Assembly: GCF_036227565.1 (NCBI RefSeq)
Contig: NZ_CP109460.1
Location: 558,001 to 622,000, forward strand
Source of the DNA: Streptomyces sp. NBC_01454
GTDB taxonomy: Bacteria; Actinomycetota; Actinomycetes; Streptomycetales; Streptomycetaceae
Direction of reading: 5' to 3'
Length of the DNA stretch: 64,000 nucleotides
Part shown: piece after piece, positions 36,898-45,068 of the stretch
How the letters are laid out: each line of letters begins with the position of its first letter
Position numbering within the stretch: position 1 is the stretch's first letter
Translations under genes and position numbers: made by a program
The notes under the pieces: model-generated
Seen by the model: only the letters and a program-made list of their open reading frames with translations
Told to the model about the DNA's origin: nothing
The model's database searches: none

Positions 36898-36979
36898 GGC
36901 GCGCGACGTTGTCTGTCCTGCCCGGTCACGGGGCCGGGCCGGCGTCCGCTGCCGCCACCGCCGCGACCGGCCGGGCGGC

Positions 36980-37726
36980 TCAGCCCGCGAGCAGGGCGAC
37001 CGGGTCGCTCTCGCCGAAGGTCAGCCGACAGGTGTCCGCACGGTAGGTGGCGACCGCGACGGCCGTCGTGCGCCCCGCGGAGACATAGCGGGTGGTGACG
37101 ACCAGGACGGGCGCGCCCGGCAGCCGGTCCAGCTGCTTGGCGTCCTCCGCACGGGCCGAACCGAGCTCGACGGTGCGGTCGCGGCCCGTGAGCTCCCGCG
37201 TCTGCAACTCGCGCAGGACCGTACGGGCGCGGGCCTGGGCACCCGGCGAGACGGCGGCGGCACAACCGGGAACCACGGATGCCGGGACGTAGAGCAGCTC
37301 GGCGGCGACGGGCTGGTCGTGCGTGACCCGGCTGCGGCGTACGAGGAACACCCGGTCGCCGGGGGCCGTCTCCAGCAGACCGGCCACCGCGGCCGGCACC
37401 TGGTCCGTTTCGACGGCGTCGACCGGCAGCCAGTCGTCCTCGCCGACGCCGGGCCAGGTGTGGCGGGCGGATTCGACAGTGACGCCGACCCGCGGCGGTG
37501 CGACCGTGGTCCCCACCCCGCGGCGGCGCTGCAGTCTGCCTTCCAGCTCCAGCTGTTCGAGGGCCTGCCGCAGCGTGGCGCGTGCGACGCCGAACCGGGC
37601 GGCCAGATCCCGCTCGTTGGGCAGGATTTCGCCGACCGTGAACTCCGAGTCCAGCGCCTCGCTCAGCACGGTCTTGAGCTGCCAGTACTTCGGCTCCGGC
37701 ACCGTTTCGAGTTGCCTGGTCCCCAC
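36980..37726 (-). CDS. GntR family regulator with UTRA domain
   Basis: A 248-residue regulator. The wHTH is at about residues 12-75 (KTVLSEALDSEF, LPNERDLAARFGVARATLRQAL), and the UTRA ligand domain from about 90 on has RRSRVTHDQPVAAELLYVP and a TTRYVSAGRTTAVAVATYRAD strand end. The second in-frame GTG at 37726 is preferred because GGAGG lies seven bases upstream; the first GTG at 37741 has no site. Relatives such as DasR sense amino sugars, but the effector here is unknown. Confidence 0.9.
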   Translation of the reverse strand: MGTRQLETVPEPKYWQLKTVLSEALDSEFTVGEILPNERDLAARFGVARATLRQALEQLELEGRLQRRRGVGTTVAPPRVGVTVESARHTWPGVGEDDWLPVDAVETDQVPAAVAGLLETAPGDRVFLVRRSRVTHDQPVAAELLYVPASVVPGCAAAVSPGAQARARTVLRELQTRELTGRDRTVELGSARAEDAKQLDRLPGAPVLVVTTRYVSAGRTTAVAVATYRADTCRLTFGESDPVALLAG

Positions 37727-38091
37727 CGTTGTCCTCCGCACCGGCCGTCACCCCGCGGGGCGTTGCCCCCATGGACCACGGGCCCGTACACATGCCCTGC
37801 GTCGGGTCCCGTTCCGCGCGCCCGGTCGGGGAGCGCTTCTTTATGAAAGGTTGTTGCAGTATCCCGACGATATGGCCGCCCCCACCCTTGGTCAAGACCA
37901 ATCCCGCACCACCCTCCGGATCCTGCCGCCCCGGTTCCGAGGGGTCCGGCGGATTCCGGTACGCCGCCCGCCGCCCCGCGGGATCACCCGTTGCCGGCCC
38001 CGGCTGCCCCATACCGCTCAGTAGCCTCAGCTGGCATCGTGTCAGTGCACACCCTGCGACACCGCACGTACCGCACCCCCGAGGAGTTCCC
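37727..38091. other. 365-bp divergent region between GntR and hydrolase
   Basis: Contains the GntR promoter and the hydrolase promoter. TAGCCT (38032-38037) could be a -10 for the hydrolase, giving a leader of about 45 bases. The stretch near 37840-37860 (TTCTTTATGAAAGGTTGTTG) is unusually AT-rich. I find no GntR-type operator palindrome that I trust and no gene. Confidence 0.45.
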
Positions 38092-38922
38092 ATGGCCGCC
38101 CCGGTCTCCTTCGCCCGTGTCACGCCCGCGGACCGGCCGCCGTTCACGGTCGCGTACGAACGCAAGGGCGCGGGCGAACCGATCGTGCTGCTGCACGGCA
38201 TCGGTCACCACCTCCAGGCCTGGCACCCGGTGTCCGACATCCTGGCCGCGTCCCACGAGGTCATCTCGCTGGACCTGCCGGGCTTCGGCGCCTCCCCCGC
38301 GCTGCCCGGAGGCTCCTCCTACGACCTGGACACCGTCCTCCCGCTGCTCACCGCGGCGTTCGCGGAGCTGGGCGCCGACCGCCCGCATGTGGTCGGCAAC
38401 TCGCTGGGCGGGCTGCTGGCGCTGGAACTGGGCCGGCGGCGGGCCGTCCGGTCGGTCACCGCGCTGTCGCCCGCGGGCTTTTGGACCCCGGCCGAGCGGC
38501 GGTACGCCTTCGGTGTGCTGCGCGGCATGCACGCGGGCGCCCAGGTGCTGCCGGAGCCGATGCTGGAGACGCTGGCCCGGTCGCCGCTCGGCCGTGCCTC
38601 GCTGACCGGCACCATCTACGCCCATCCGGGCCGCCGTTCGGCCGATGCCGTGGTGGCGGAGACCCGGGCGCTGCGTGACGCGACCGGGTTCGCCCCGACC
38701 CTGGCGGCCGGACGGGGGGTGCGGTTCACCGACGATGTGCCGGACGTGCCGGTGACCATCGGATGGGGCAGCCGGGACCGGCTGCTGCTCCCCCGCCAGG
38801 GCGTGCGCGCCAAGCACACGATTCCGGGCGCACGGCTGGTACGGCTGCCGGGCTGCGGACATGTGCCGATGAATGACGATCCGGCGCTGGTGGCGCGGGT
38901 CGTTCTCGACACCGTGCGGTAG
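38092..38922 (+). CDS. Alpha/beta hydrolase
   Basis: A 276-residue single-domain alpha/beta hydrolase. The oxyanion segment LLHGIGHH is at residues 33-40, the nucleophile elbow GNSLGG places Ser at 104, the acid is Asp in GWGSRDRLLLP, and the base is His in GCGHVPMNDDP. Cap region contains MHAGAQVLPEPMLETLARSP. No signal peptide. ATG 38092 has GAGGAG six to eleven bases upstream. Substrate unknown. Confidence 0.9.
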   Translation: MAAPVSFARVTPADRPPFTVAYERKGAGEPIVLLHGIGHHLQAWHPVSDILAASHEVISLDLPGFGASPALPGGSSYDLDTVLPLLTAAFAELGADRPHVVGNSLGGLLALELGRRRAVRSVTALSPAGFWTPAERRYAFGVLRGMHAGAQVLPEPMLETLARSPLGRASLTGTIYAHPGRRSADAVVAETRALRDATGFAPTLAAGRGVRFTDDVPDVPVTIGWGSRDRLLLPRQGVRAKHTIPGARLVRLPGCGHVPMNDDPALVARVVLDTVR

Positions 38923-38959
38923 CGGACCTGCGCGGGCGGCAGGAGGCGGCGGGGCCGCG

Positions 38960-39400
38960 TCGCCACGGAACGGACGAGGGATCGCCGCCGGGCCTCCGGG
39001 AACCCTCGCGGGGAAACCCGCCCCGCGCGTTCGCCTTCGACGAGCCGAACCACCAGGCCGGCGTCTACCGGGACGCGCTGCTGCGACGGTGGCGCAACAC
39101 GCTGGGGCGCACCATGGGGGACTCTTCCCCGGCGGACCGGCCGGCGGTGAGCGATACCTGGTCCTCGGTCTCGGCACGGGCCCGGCCGCCGACCTCGCCC
39201 TGCCGCCCGACCGGGACGAGCTGATCGCCTACGGGCCGCCGCTGTCCGACAGCGGCGCCCGCTGGCTCGGCACGGCGGCGCCGGTCCGGGCACCGGACCC
39301 GGAGAGGGCACGCGCCACCCTGACCCCGGAGCGGTACGCCGACATCGAGGTGCACCGGTGGCAGTTCGGCGGCCGCCCGGCGCAGCCGAACTCGCGGAGG
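38960..39400 (+). pseudogene. YciI-family pseudogene with frameshift
   Basis: Two pieces of a YciI-like protein lie in different frames. The first (39017-39120) reads RAFAFDEPNHQAGVYRD and LLRRWRNTLGRTM, the C-terminal half of a first YciI domain. The second, in the next frame (from 39125), reads LFPGGPAGGERYLVLGLG then LPPDRDELIAYGPPLSDSG and TPERYADIEVHRWQFGGRP, a second YciI domain. A two-base insertion at about 39121-39126 (GACTCTTCCCC where GACTTCCCC is expected) explains the shift. The N-terminal half of the first domain is missing upstream. Confidence 0.7.
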
Positions 39401-39431
39401 CTCCTGGGCGTCGCGAACTTCCGTAGGGTGC

Positions 39432-39836
39432 CTACCCGTTGGACCAGTCGCGCGGCGACAGCACCAGCCGGTAGCCGTCCGGGTCCTCCAGAGTGACGCC
39501 CCACTCGTCCCAGTAAGGGTTGTGGGCGGCCACCCGCTTGCCCCCATGGCGCTCCAGACGGGCCACGAGGTCGGCCGGCACCGGTTCCCCCAGATAGACC
39601 ACCAGCAGATCGTCCGCCGTGGGGGACGGCTCGAGGGTGCCGGACGGGTCGAGGGTCAGCTCCAGGTGCCAGTGGGCATCCGGCCAGCCGAGCATCAGCA
39701 GGGCGTGCTCGCCCGCCTCGGCGTCGTGCCGGTACAGCTCCGTGAGGCCCAGGCCCTGCTTCCAGAAGCGGCCGGCCGCGGCCAGATCGCGGGACGGGCG
39801 GGCGAGGCGGACGTGGGCGGAACCATTGGCCGGCAT
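39432..39836 (-). CDS. VOC (glyoxalase/bleomycin-resistance) family protein
   Basis: A 134-residue protein with the paired beta-alpha-beta-beta-beta modules of the vicinal oxygen chelate fold: HVRLARPSRDLAAAGRFWKQ opens the first, VAAHNPYWDEWGVTLEDPDGYRLVLSPRDW closes the second (positions 100-131). The metal-site residues His9 and Glu near 120 are compatible with a metal-binding member, but activity cannot be read. ATG 39836 follows AAAGGTGA. Confidence 0.85.
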   Translation of the reverse strand: MPANGSAHVRLARPSRDLAAAGRFWKQGLGLTELYRHDAEAGEHALLMLGWPDAHWHLELTLDPSGTLEPSPTADDLLVVYLGEPVPADLVARLERHGGKRVAAHNPYWDEWGVTLEDPDGYRLVLSPRDWSNG

Positions 39837-40093
39837 ACCGGGGTCACCTTTCTCCAAGCCGCCCTGCGGCGGCGCGTAGCAGAAACGTAAGGGCCGCCGC
39901 GGCATCCTGGCGATCGGCCGTTGGTCTTGCGACCATGGCCCGGGCCCGACGGGTCGCAGGACCCGGGACCCGTTCGGGCGAACGGGCACCGCACCGCGAA
40001 CGGGCCGCTGTTCACCGTCCGTTCGGCTGCGGGGCACCGGACAGCGATACGAACGGGGCGGCAGTGAAACCGGTCGAGGCATGGAGGTTCGAT

Positions 40094-41668
40094 ATGGCGC
40101 AGGAATCCGGCGGCGGCTTCGGGCGGCGGTCACTGCTGCGGGGCGCCGCGGTGGGTTCGGCGGCGCTGGCACTGCCCGCGCTCTCCTCCGCCGCACCGGC
40201 GCAGGCCCGCAGCGGGCGGCCGGCCGCCGGCTGGGGCGTGCAGGCCGGCGATGTGACCACGTCCTCGGGGCTCATCTGGGTGCGGTCGGACCGGCCGGCC
40301 CGGATGGTGGTGCAGACCGCGGCCACCGAGTCGTTCCGCCACGCCCGGTCCTGGACCGGTCCGCTGCTCGGGCCGGGCACGGACTTCACCGGCGTCACCT
40401 CGCTGCACGGCCTGCCCGCGGGGGAGCAGATCCACTACCGGGTGCTGCTCGCCGACCCGGACGACCCGCGGCGCACCGGCGAGCCGGTCGCCGGCACCTT
40501 CCGCACGGCGCCCGCGGGCCGTCGCGCGGACCTCCGCTTCCACTGGTCGGGCGACCTCGCCGGGCAGGGCTGGGGCATCAATCCGGACCGCGGCGGCTAC
40601 CGCATCTACGAGGACATGCGGCGCCGGAACCCGGACTTCTTCCTGTGCAGCGGCGACAACATCTACGCGGACAACCCGATCACCGAGAAGGTGACCCTGC
40701 CGGACGGCCGGATCTGGCGGAACGTGACGACCGAGGAGAAGGCGAAGGTCGCCGAGACGCTCGCGGAGTTCCGCGGCGCCTTCCGCTACAACCTGCTCGA
40801 CGACAATCTGCGCCGCTTCAACGCGCAGGTGCCGACGATCACGCAGTGGGACGACCACGAGGTGCACAACAACTGGTACCCGGGGCAGCTGCTCGACGAC
40901 GACCGGTACACCGAGAAGGACGCCGATGTGCTCTCGGCCCGGTCGCTGCGCGCCTTCAGCGAGTATTTCCCGATCCGTACGCTGCGCCCCGACCGGCGCG
41001 GCCGGGTCTACCGGGTGGTGCGCCACGGCCCGCTGCTCGATGTCTTCGTCCTGGACATGCGCCGTTACCGCGATGCCAATTCGCCGGGCCGGCAGACCGA
41101 CGACCCCCAGGGCATCCTCGGGGCCGCGCAGCTGCGCTGGCTCAAGCGGGAGCTGTCCCGCTCGCAGGCGGTGTGGAAGGTGATCGCCTCCGACATGCCG
41201 CTGGGCCTGGTCGTCCCGGACGGCAAGACCGACTTCGAGGCGGTGGCGCAGGGCGACCCGGGCGCGCCGCTGGGACGCGAGCTGCAGCTCGCCGAGCTGC
41301 TGCGGCATATCAAGCACGACCGGATCACCGGCACCGTCTGGCTCACCACGGACGTCCACTACACCTCGGCGCAGCACTACGCGCCGGAGCGGGCCGCGTT
41401 CAAGGATTTCGAGCCCTTCTGGGAGTTCGTGTCCGGGCCGCTGAACGCGGGTGGTTTCCAGGCGGTGAAGCTGGACGGAACCTTCGGGCCCGAGCAGTCG
41501 TTCGTCAAGGCGCCGGACCGCGCCAACACCTCTCCCGCGGAGACCCCGCAGAACTTCGGGGAGATCGATATCGACGGCGCGAGCGGGGAGCTGACGGTCC
41601 GGCTGCGGCAGGAAGGCGGCACGGTACTGTTCAGCAAGGTGCTTCAACCGGGACGGGCAGGACAGTAG
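40094..41668 (+). CDS. PhoD-like alkaline phosphatase, Tat-exported
   Basis: A 524-residue secreted phosphodiesterase/phosphatase. A twin-arginine signal (FGRRSLLRGAAVGSAAL, residues 9-25) ends near AAPAQA. The PhoD_N domain follows (about 38-140), then the metallophosphatase domain with WSGDLAGQGWG, CSGDNIYADN, WDDHEVHNNWYP and LTTDVHYTSAQ, the Ca/Fe ligand motifs of PhoD. The ATG at 40094 has GGAGG six bases upstream. PhoD enzymes are usually phosphate-starvation genes; no clear PHO box was recognised upstream. Confidence 0.93.
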   Translation: MAQESGGGFGRRSLLRGAAVGSAALALPALSSAAPAQARSGRPAAGWGVQAGDVTTSSGLIWVRSDRPARMVVQTAATESFRHARSWTGPLLGPGTDFTGVTSLHGLPAGEQIHYRVLLADPDDPRRTGEPVAGTFRTAPAGRRADLRFHWSGDLAGQGWGINPDRGGYRIYEDMRRRNPDFFLCSGDNIYADNPITEKVTLPDGRIWRNVTTEEKAKVAETLAEFRGAFRYNLLDDNLRRFNAQVPTITQWDDHEVHNNWYPGQLLDDDRYTEKDADVLSARSLRAFSEYFPIRTLRPDRRGRVYRVVRHGPLLDVFVLDMRRYRDANSPGRQTDDPQGILGAAQLRWLKRELSRSQAVWKVIASDMPLGLVVPDGKTDFEAVAQGDPGAPLGRELQLAELLRHIKHDRITGTVWLTTDVHYTSAQHYAPERAAFKDFEPFWEFVSGPLNAGGFQAVKLDGTFGPEQSFVKAPDRANTSPAETPQNFGEIDIDGASGELTVRLRQEGGTVLFSKVLQPGRAGQ

Positions 41669-41752
41669 AGGCCAATGCGTCGATTGCGTCTTTTACCCGT
41701 CGGACACAATGTGTTGGCGATCAGGCAATACCCGTCCGCCAGGCTGGTGTGC

Positions 41753-43147
41753 ATGACTGAAGCATCCTCTGCGCATTCCGCCCGCCGCCCCCACCGGCGG
41801 CGGGACCTCATCGCGCTGGCCCTGTTCACCGCCGTGGCGATGGCCGGCGCCGTCGCCCACACCGTCGTGCCCGGCCCGGCGGGCCCCGTGCTGCTGTGCT
41901 CCGCCGCGGTGGCGCTGCTGGCCACGGCGGGCTTCCACGCATGGCGGTCACGACGCCACGAAAACGCCCCGCCGCCGACCGATACCGGCGCCACGGCGCC
42001 GTCCCCCGCCGGTCAGGCCCCCCGGGCCGCCGGCCAGGAGACGACGCTGTGGCGGATGCGGACCACGGTCCGGGACGAGCCGGGCAGCCTGGCCGCACTG
42101 TGCACGGCGCTGGCCGGGCAGCGGGTGGACATCCTCAGCCTGCAGACCCACCCGCTGTCCGACGGCACGGTCGACGAGTTCCTGCTGCGCGCCCCCGCCG
42201 CGCTGCAGTCCGCGGAGCTGACCCGGACGGTGGCCGGCGCGGGCGGCACGCACTGCTGGCTGGAGCGGGCCGACACCCACGACCTCGTCGACGCCCCGAC
42301 CCGGATGCTGGGCATGGCGACCCGTACGGCCCTGGATTCCGCCGAACTCCCCCTGGCGCTGCGCCAGTTGCTGGGGCGCTGCACGATCCACTCGGTGCCC
42401 GCGCGCTCGCTGCACGGCCGGCCGCTCGCCGAGCAGGTGCCCACCGAGGGCGTACTGGAGGAGCACCGTATGAAGTTCCGCGACCCCTCCGGGGGTTCGC
42501 TCACCATCGAAAGGCCGCAGTTGGCGTTCACCCCCACCGAGTTCGCCCGGGTGCGCGCGCTGGTCGAGCTGGACGCCCGGCTCGGGCAGCGGGTGCCACC
42601 GCGGCGTGACGTGCTGACGCTGCCCGAGGGCAACGAGATCACGATCCGCCGCGCCGACACCTCCGACCTGGCCGCGGCCCGCGAGATGCACGAGCGCTGC
42701 TCCCCGCGGACCCTCGCGCTGCGCTACCACGGCCCGGTCGGCGACGCGGACCGCTATCTCGGCCACCTGCTCAGCCCGCGGTTCGGCCGCACCCTGGCGG
42801 TGGAGACCGCGTCCGGCCGGCTGGTGGCGCTCGGCCATCTGCTGTGGGACGGCGACGAGACCGAGATCGCCCTGCTGGTCGAGGACGCCTGGCAGCAGCG
42901 CGGGATCGGCGCCGAACTGCTGCGCCGGCTGGCGGCGATGGCGTCCGAGACCGGCTGCACGAGCGTGTACGCGATCACCCAGGCCTCCAACACCGGCATG
43001 GTGGCGGCGATGCGCGGCCTCGGTCTGCCCCTCGACTACCAGATCGAGGAGGGCACGCTGGTGATCACCGCGCGCCCGGCGGGCCTGCCCGCCCGCCGCG
43101 CGCCCCTCGAGAGCGTACGGATCCAGGACGCCTCGGGGCGCCGCTGA
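41753..43147 (+). CDS. Membrane-anchored ACT-GNAT acetyltransferase
   Basis: A 464-residue protein with an unusual order: two hydrophobic segments (about residues 18-38 and 45-64), a Pro/Ala linker (70-95), an ACT domain (about 99-175; RTTVRDEPGSLAALCTALAG, VDILSLQTHPLSD) and a GNAT domain (about 300-445; ITIRRADTSDLAAAREM, LLVEDAWQQRGIGAELL). ACT domains bind small ligands, often amino acids, and ACT-GNAT enzymes in actinobacteria are amino-acid gated lysine acetyltransferases. The ATG at 41753 has only a weak GGCTGG site; a start at a later codon would drop the membrane part. Coding pattern supports the longer form. Confidence 0.75.
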   Translation: MTEASSAHSARRPHRRRDLIALALFTAVAMAGAVAHTVVPGPAGPVLLCSAAVALLATAGFHAWRSRRHENAPPPTDTGATAPSPAGQAPRAAGQETTLWRMRTTVRDEPGSLAALCTALAGQRVDILSLQTHPLSDGTVDEFLLRAPAALQSAELTRTVAGAGGTHCWLERADTHDLVDAPTRMLGMATRTALDSAELPLALRQLLGRCTIHSVPARSLHGRPLAEQVPTEGVLEEHRMKFRDPSGGSLTIERPQLAFTPTEFARVRALVELDARLGQRVPPRRDVLTLPEGNEITIRRADTSDLAAAREMHERCSPRTLALRYHGPVGDADRYLGHLLSPRFGRTLAVETASGRLVALGHLLWDGDETEIALLVEDAWQQRGIGAELLRRLAAMASETGCTSVYAITQASNTGMVAAMRGLGLPLDYQIEEGTLVITARPAGLPARRAPLESVRIQDASGRR

Positions 43148-43295
43148 GCACCCACTCCGCGGTCCCGGCGTCAGCACGGATCAGCCGGCCGGACGCGGCG
43201 ACGCCCGGCCGGCTACCGCGACCGGCGCCGCCCTCGCGACGAGCCATTGGCCGATTGTTGGTGACGCGGCGGGCCATCCGTACGAGGATGGCGGT

Positions 43296-44990
43296 ATGCC
43301 CCACACCACTGCCCCCCAGGGCGGCCCGCTGCCCCGCCAGGTCGCCGACGCCTATGTCGACGCCTTCGTGGACCTGGACCCGATCGCCGGAACCTTCCTC
43401 GGGATCCCCGGGAGCTCCGGCCGGCTCCCCGACTTCTCACCGACCGGCCAGGAAGCGCTGGCCCAACTCGCCCGTACGACGCTGGAGCAGCTCGCCGAGG
43501 CCGAGAGCCGGCCGGGCGCGGAGCTGCCCGCCGAGCAGGTCTGCGCGCGGCTGCTGCGCGAGCGGCTGACCGCCCAGCTGGCGGTCCACGAAGCCGGCGA
43601 GGGCCTGCGCACCGTCAGCAACCTCAGCTCGCCCCTGCACGGCGTCCGTGAGGTCTTCACGGTCACCCCCGCCGAGACCGACGAGGACTGGGCGGCGATC
43701 GCCCAGCGGCTGCGGGCCGTTCCGGCCGCGCTGGAGGGCTACCGTGCCGCGCTGGACGCCGGCCGCAAGCGGGACCTGCCCGCCGGCCCGCTCCAGGTCA
43801 CCACGGTCATCGGCCAGTTGGACGAGTGGATCGGCACGGACCGCAGCTGGTTCGCCGAGTTCACCGACCCGGGCCCCCAGGCGCTGCGCGGCGAGCTGAC
43901 CGAGGCCGCCGCGCTGGCGACCGGTGCCCTGGTGGAGCTGCGTGACTGGTTCCGCGACAGCTACCTTCCGGCCGTCGCGGACGCGCCGGACGTGGTGGGC
44001 CGGGAGCGCTACGCCCGCCTCGCCCGCCACTACAACGGCGCCGACATCGACGCGGACGAGGCGTATGCGTACGGCTGGTCCGAATTCCACCGGCTGCTGG
44101 CCGAGATGGAGACCGAGGCCGAGAAGGTGCTGCCCGGCGCGAAGACCCCGTGGGAGGCGCTGGCCTGGTGCGATGAGCACGGCGAGGCGATCGAGGGCGT
44201 CGAGGAGACCCGGCAGTGGCTCCAGTCGCTGATGGACGAGGCCATCGAGGCGCTCGACGGCACCCACTTCGAACTGGCCGAGCGGGTACGCCGGGTGGAG
44301 TCGCGGATCGCCCCGGCCGGCAGCGCCGCCGCCCCGTACTACACCCCGCCGTCGCTGGACTTCTCCCGTCCCGGCCGGACCTGGCTGCCGCCCATGGGCG
44401 AGACCCGCTTCCCGGCGTACGACCTGGTCTCCACCTGGTACCACGAGGGGGTGCCCGGCCATCACCTCCAGCTGGCGCAGTGGGTCCATGTCGCCGACCG
44501 GCTCTCGCGCTACCAGACGACCGTGGGCATCGTCAGCGCCAATGCCGAGGGCTGGGCGCTGTACGCCGAGCGGCTCATGGACGAGCTGGGCTTCCTGACC
44601 AGTGCCGAACGGCGCCTGGGCTATCTGGACGCACAGATGATGCGGGCCATCCGGGTCATCATCGACATCGGCATGCATCTGGAGCTGGAGATCCCGGCGG
44701 ACTCCCCCTTCCACCCCGGCGAGCGCTGGACCCCGCAGTTGGCGCACGAGTTCCTGGCGAGCCACTGCAGCCGGCCGGCCGACTTCGTCGAGAGCGAGAT
44801 CATCCGCTACCAGGGCATGGCCGGCCAGGCGATCGGCTACAAGCTCGGCGAGCGGGTGTGGCTGCGGGGCCGGGAGGCGGCCCGCGCCCGGCACGGCGCG
44901 GACTTCGACCTCAAAGCCTGGCACATGGCCGCGCTGTCCCAGGGCTCGCTCGGCCTGGACGATCTGCTGGGCGAGCTGTCGGCGCTCTGA
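43296..44990 (+). CDS. DUF885 family protein, putative metallopeptidase
   Basis: A 564-residue cytoplasmic protein of the DUF885 family, related to M2/M32-like zinc carboxypeptidases. The conserved motif WYHEGVPGHHLQLAQW (around residue 390) supplies two or more zinc-ligand candidates, and SANAEGWALYAERLMDELG follows with the expected Glu. No signal peptide. ATG at 43296; GAGGAT six bases upstream may be a -10 element of a leaderless transcript rather than a ribosome site. Confidence 0.88.
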   Translation: MPHTTAPQGGPLPRQVADAYVDAFVDLDPIAGTFLGIPGSSGRLPDFSPTGQEALAQLARTTLEQLAEAESRPGAELPAEQVCARLLRERLTAQLAVHEAGEGLRTVSNLSSPLHGVREVFTVTPAETDEDWAAIAQRLRAVPAALEGYRAALDAGRKRDLPAGPLQVTTVIGQLDEWIGTDRSWFAEFTDPGPQALRGELTEAAALATGALVELRDWFRDSYLPAVADAPDVVGRERYARLARHYNGADIDADEAYAYGWSEFHRLLAEMETEAEKVLPGAKTPWEALAWCDEHGEAIEGVEETRQWLQSLMDEAIEALDGTHFELAERVRRVESRIAPAGSAAAPYYTPPSLDFSRPGRTWLPPMGETRFPAYDLVSTWYHEGVPGHHLQLAQWVHVADRLSRYQTTVGIVSANAEGWALYAERLMDELGFLTSAERRLGYLDAQMMRAIRVIIDIGMHLELEIPADSPFHPGERWTPQLAHEFLASHCSRPADFVESEIIRYQGMAGQAIGYKLGERVWLRGREAARARHGADFDLKAWHMAALSQGSLGLDDLLGELSAL

Positions 44991-45054
44991 CTCCGGCCCC
45001 GGACACGGCGGCCGGCCGGCACGCCCGGTGCGGTCCCCGGCCACCGCCCGTCCG

Positions 45055-45060
45055 TAGGGT
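45055..45060 (+). promoter_or_regulatory. -10 element TAGGGT before ATP-grasp/GNAT gene
   Basis: TAGGGT ends eight bases before the ATG at 45069 with no Shine-Dalgarno between, suggesting a leaderless transcript. Confidence 0.45.
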
Positions 45061-45068
45061 CCGCTGAC

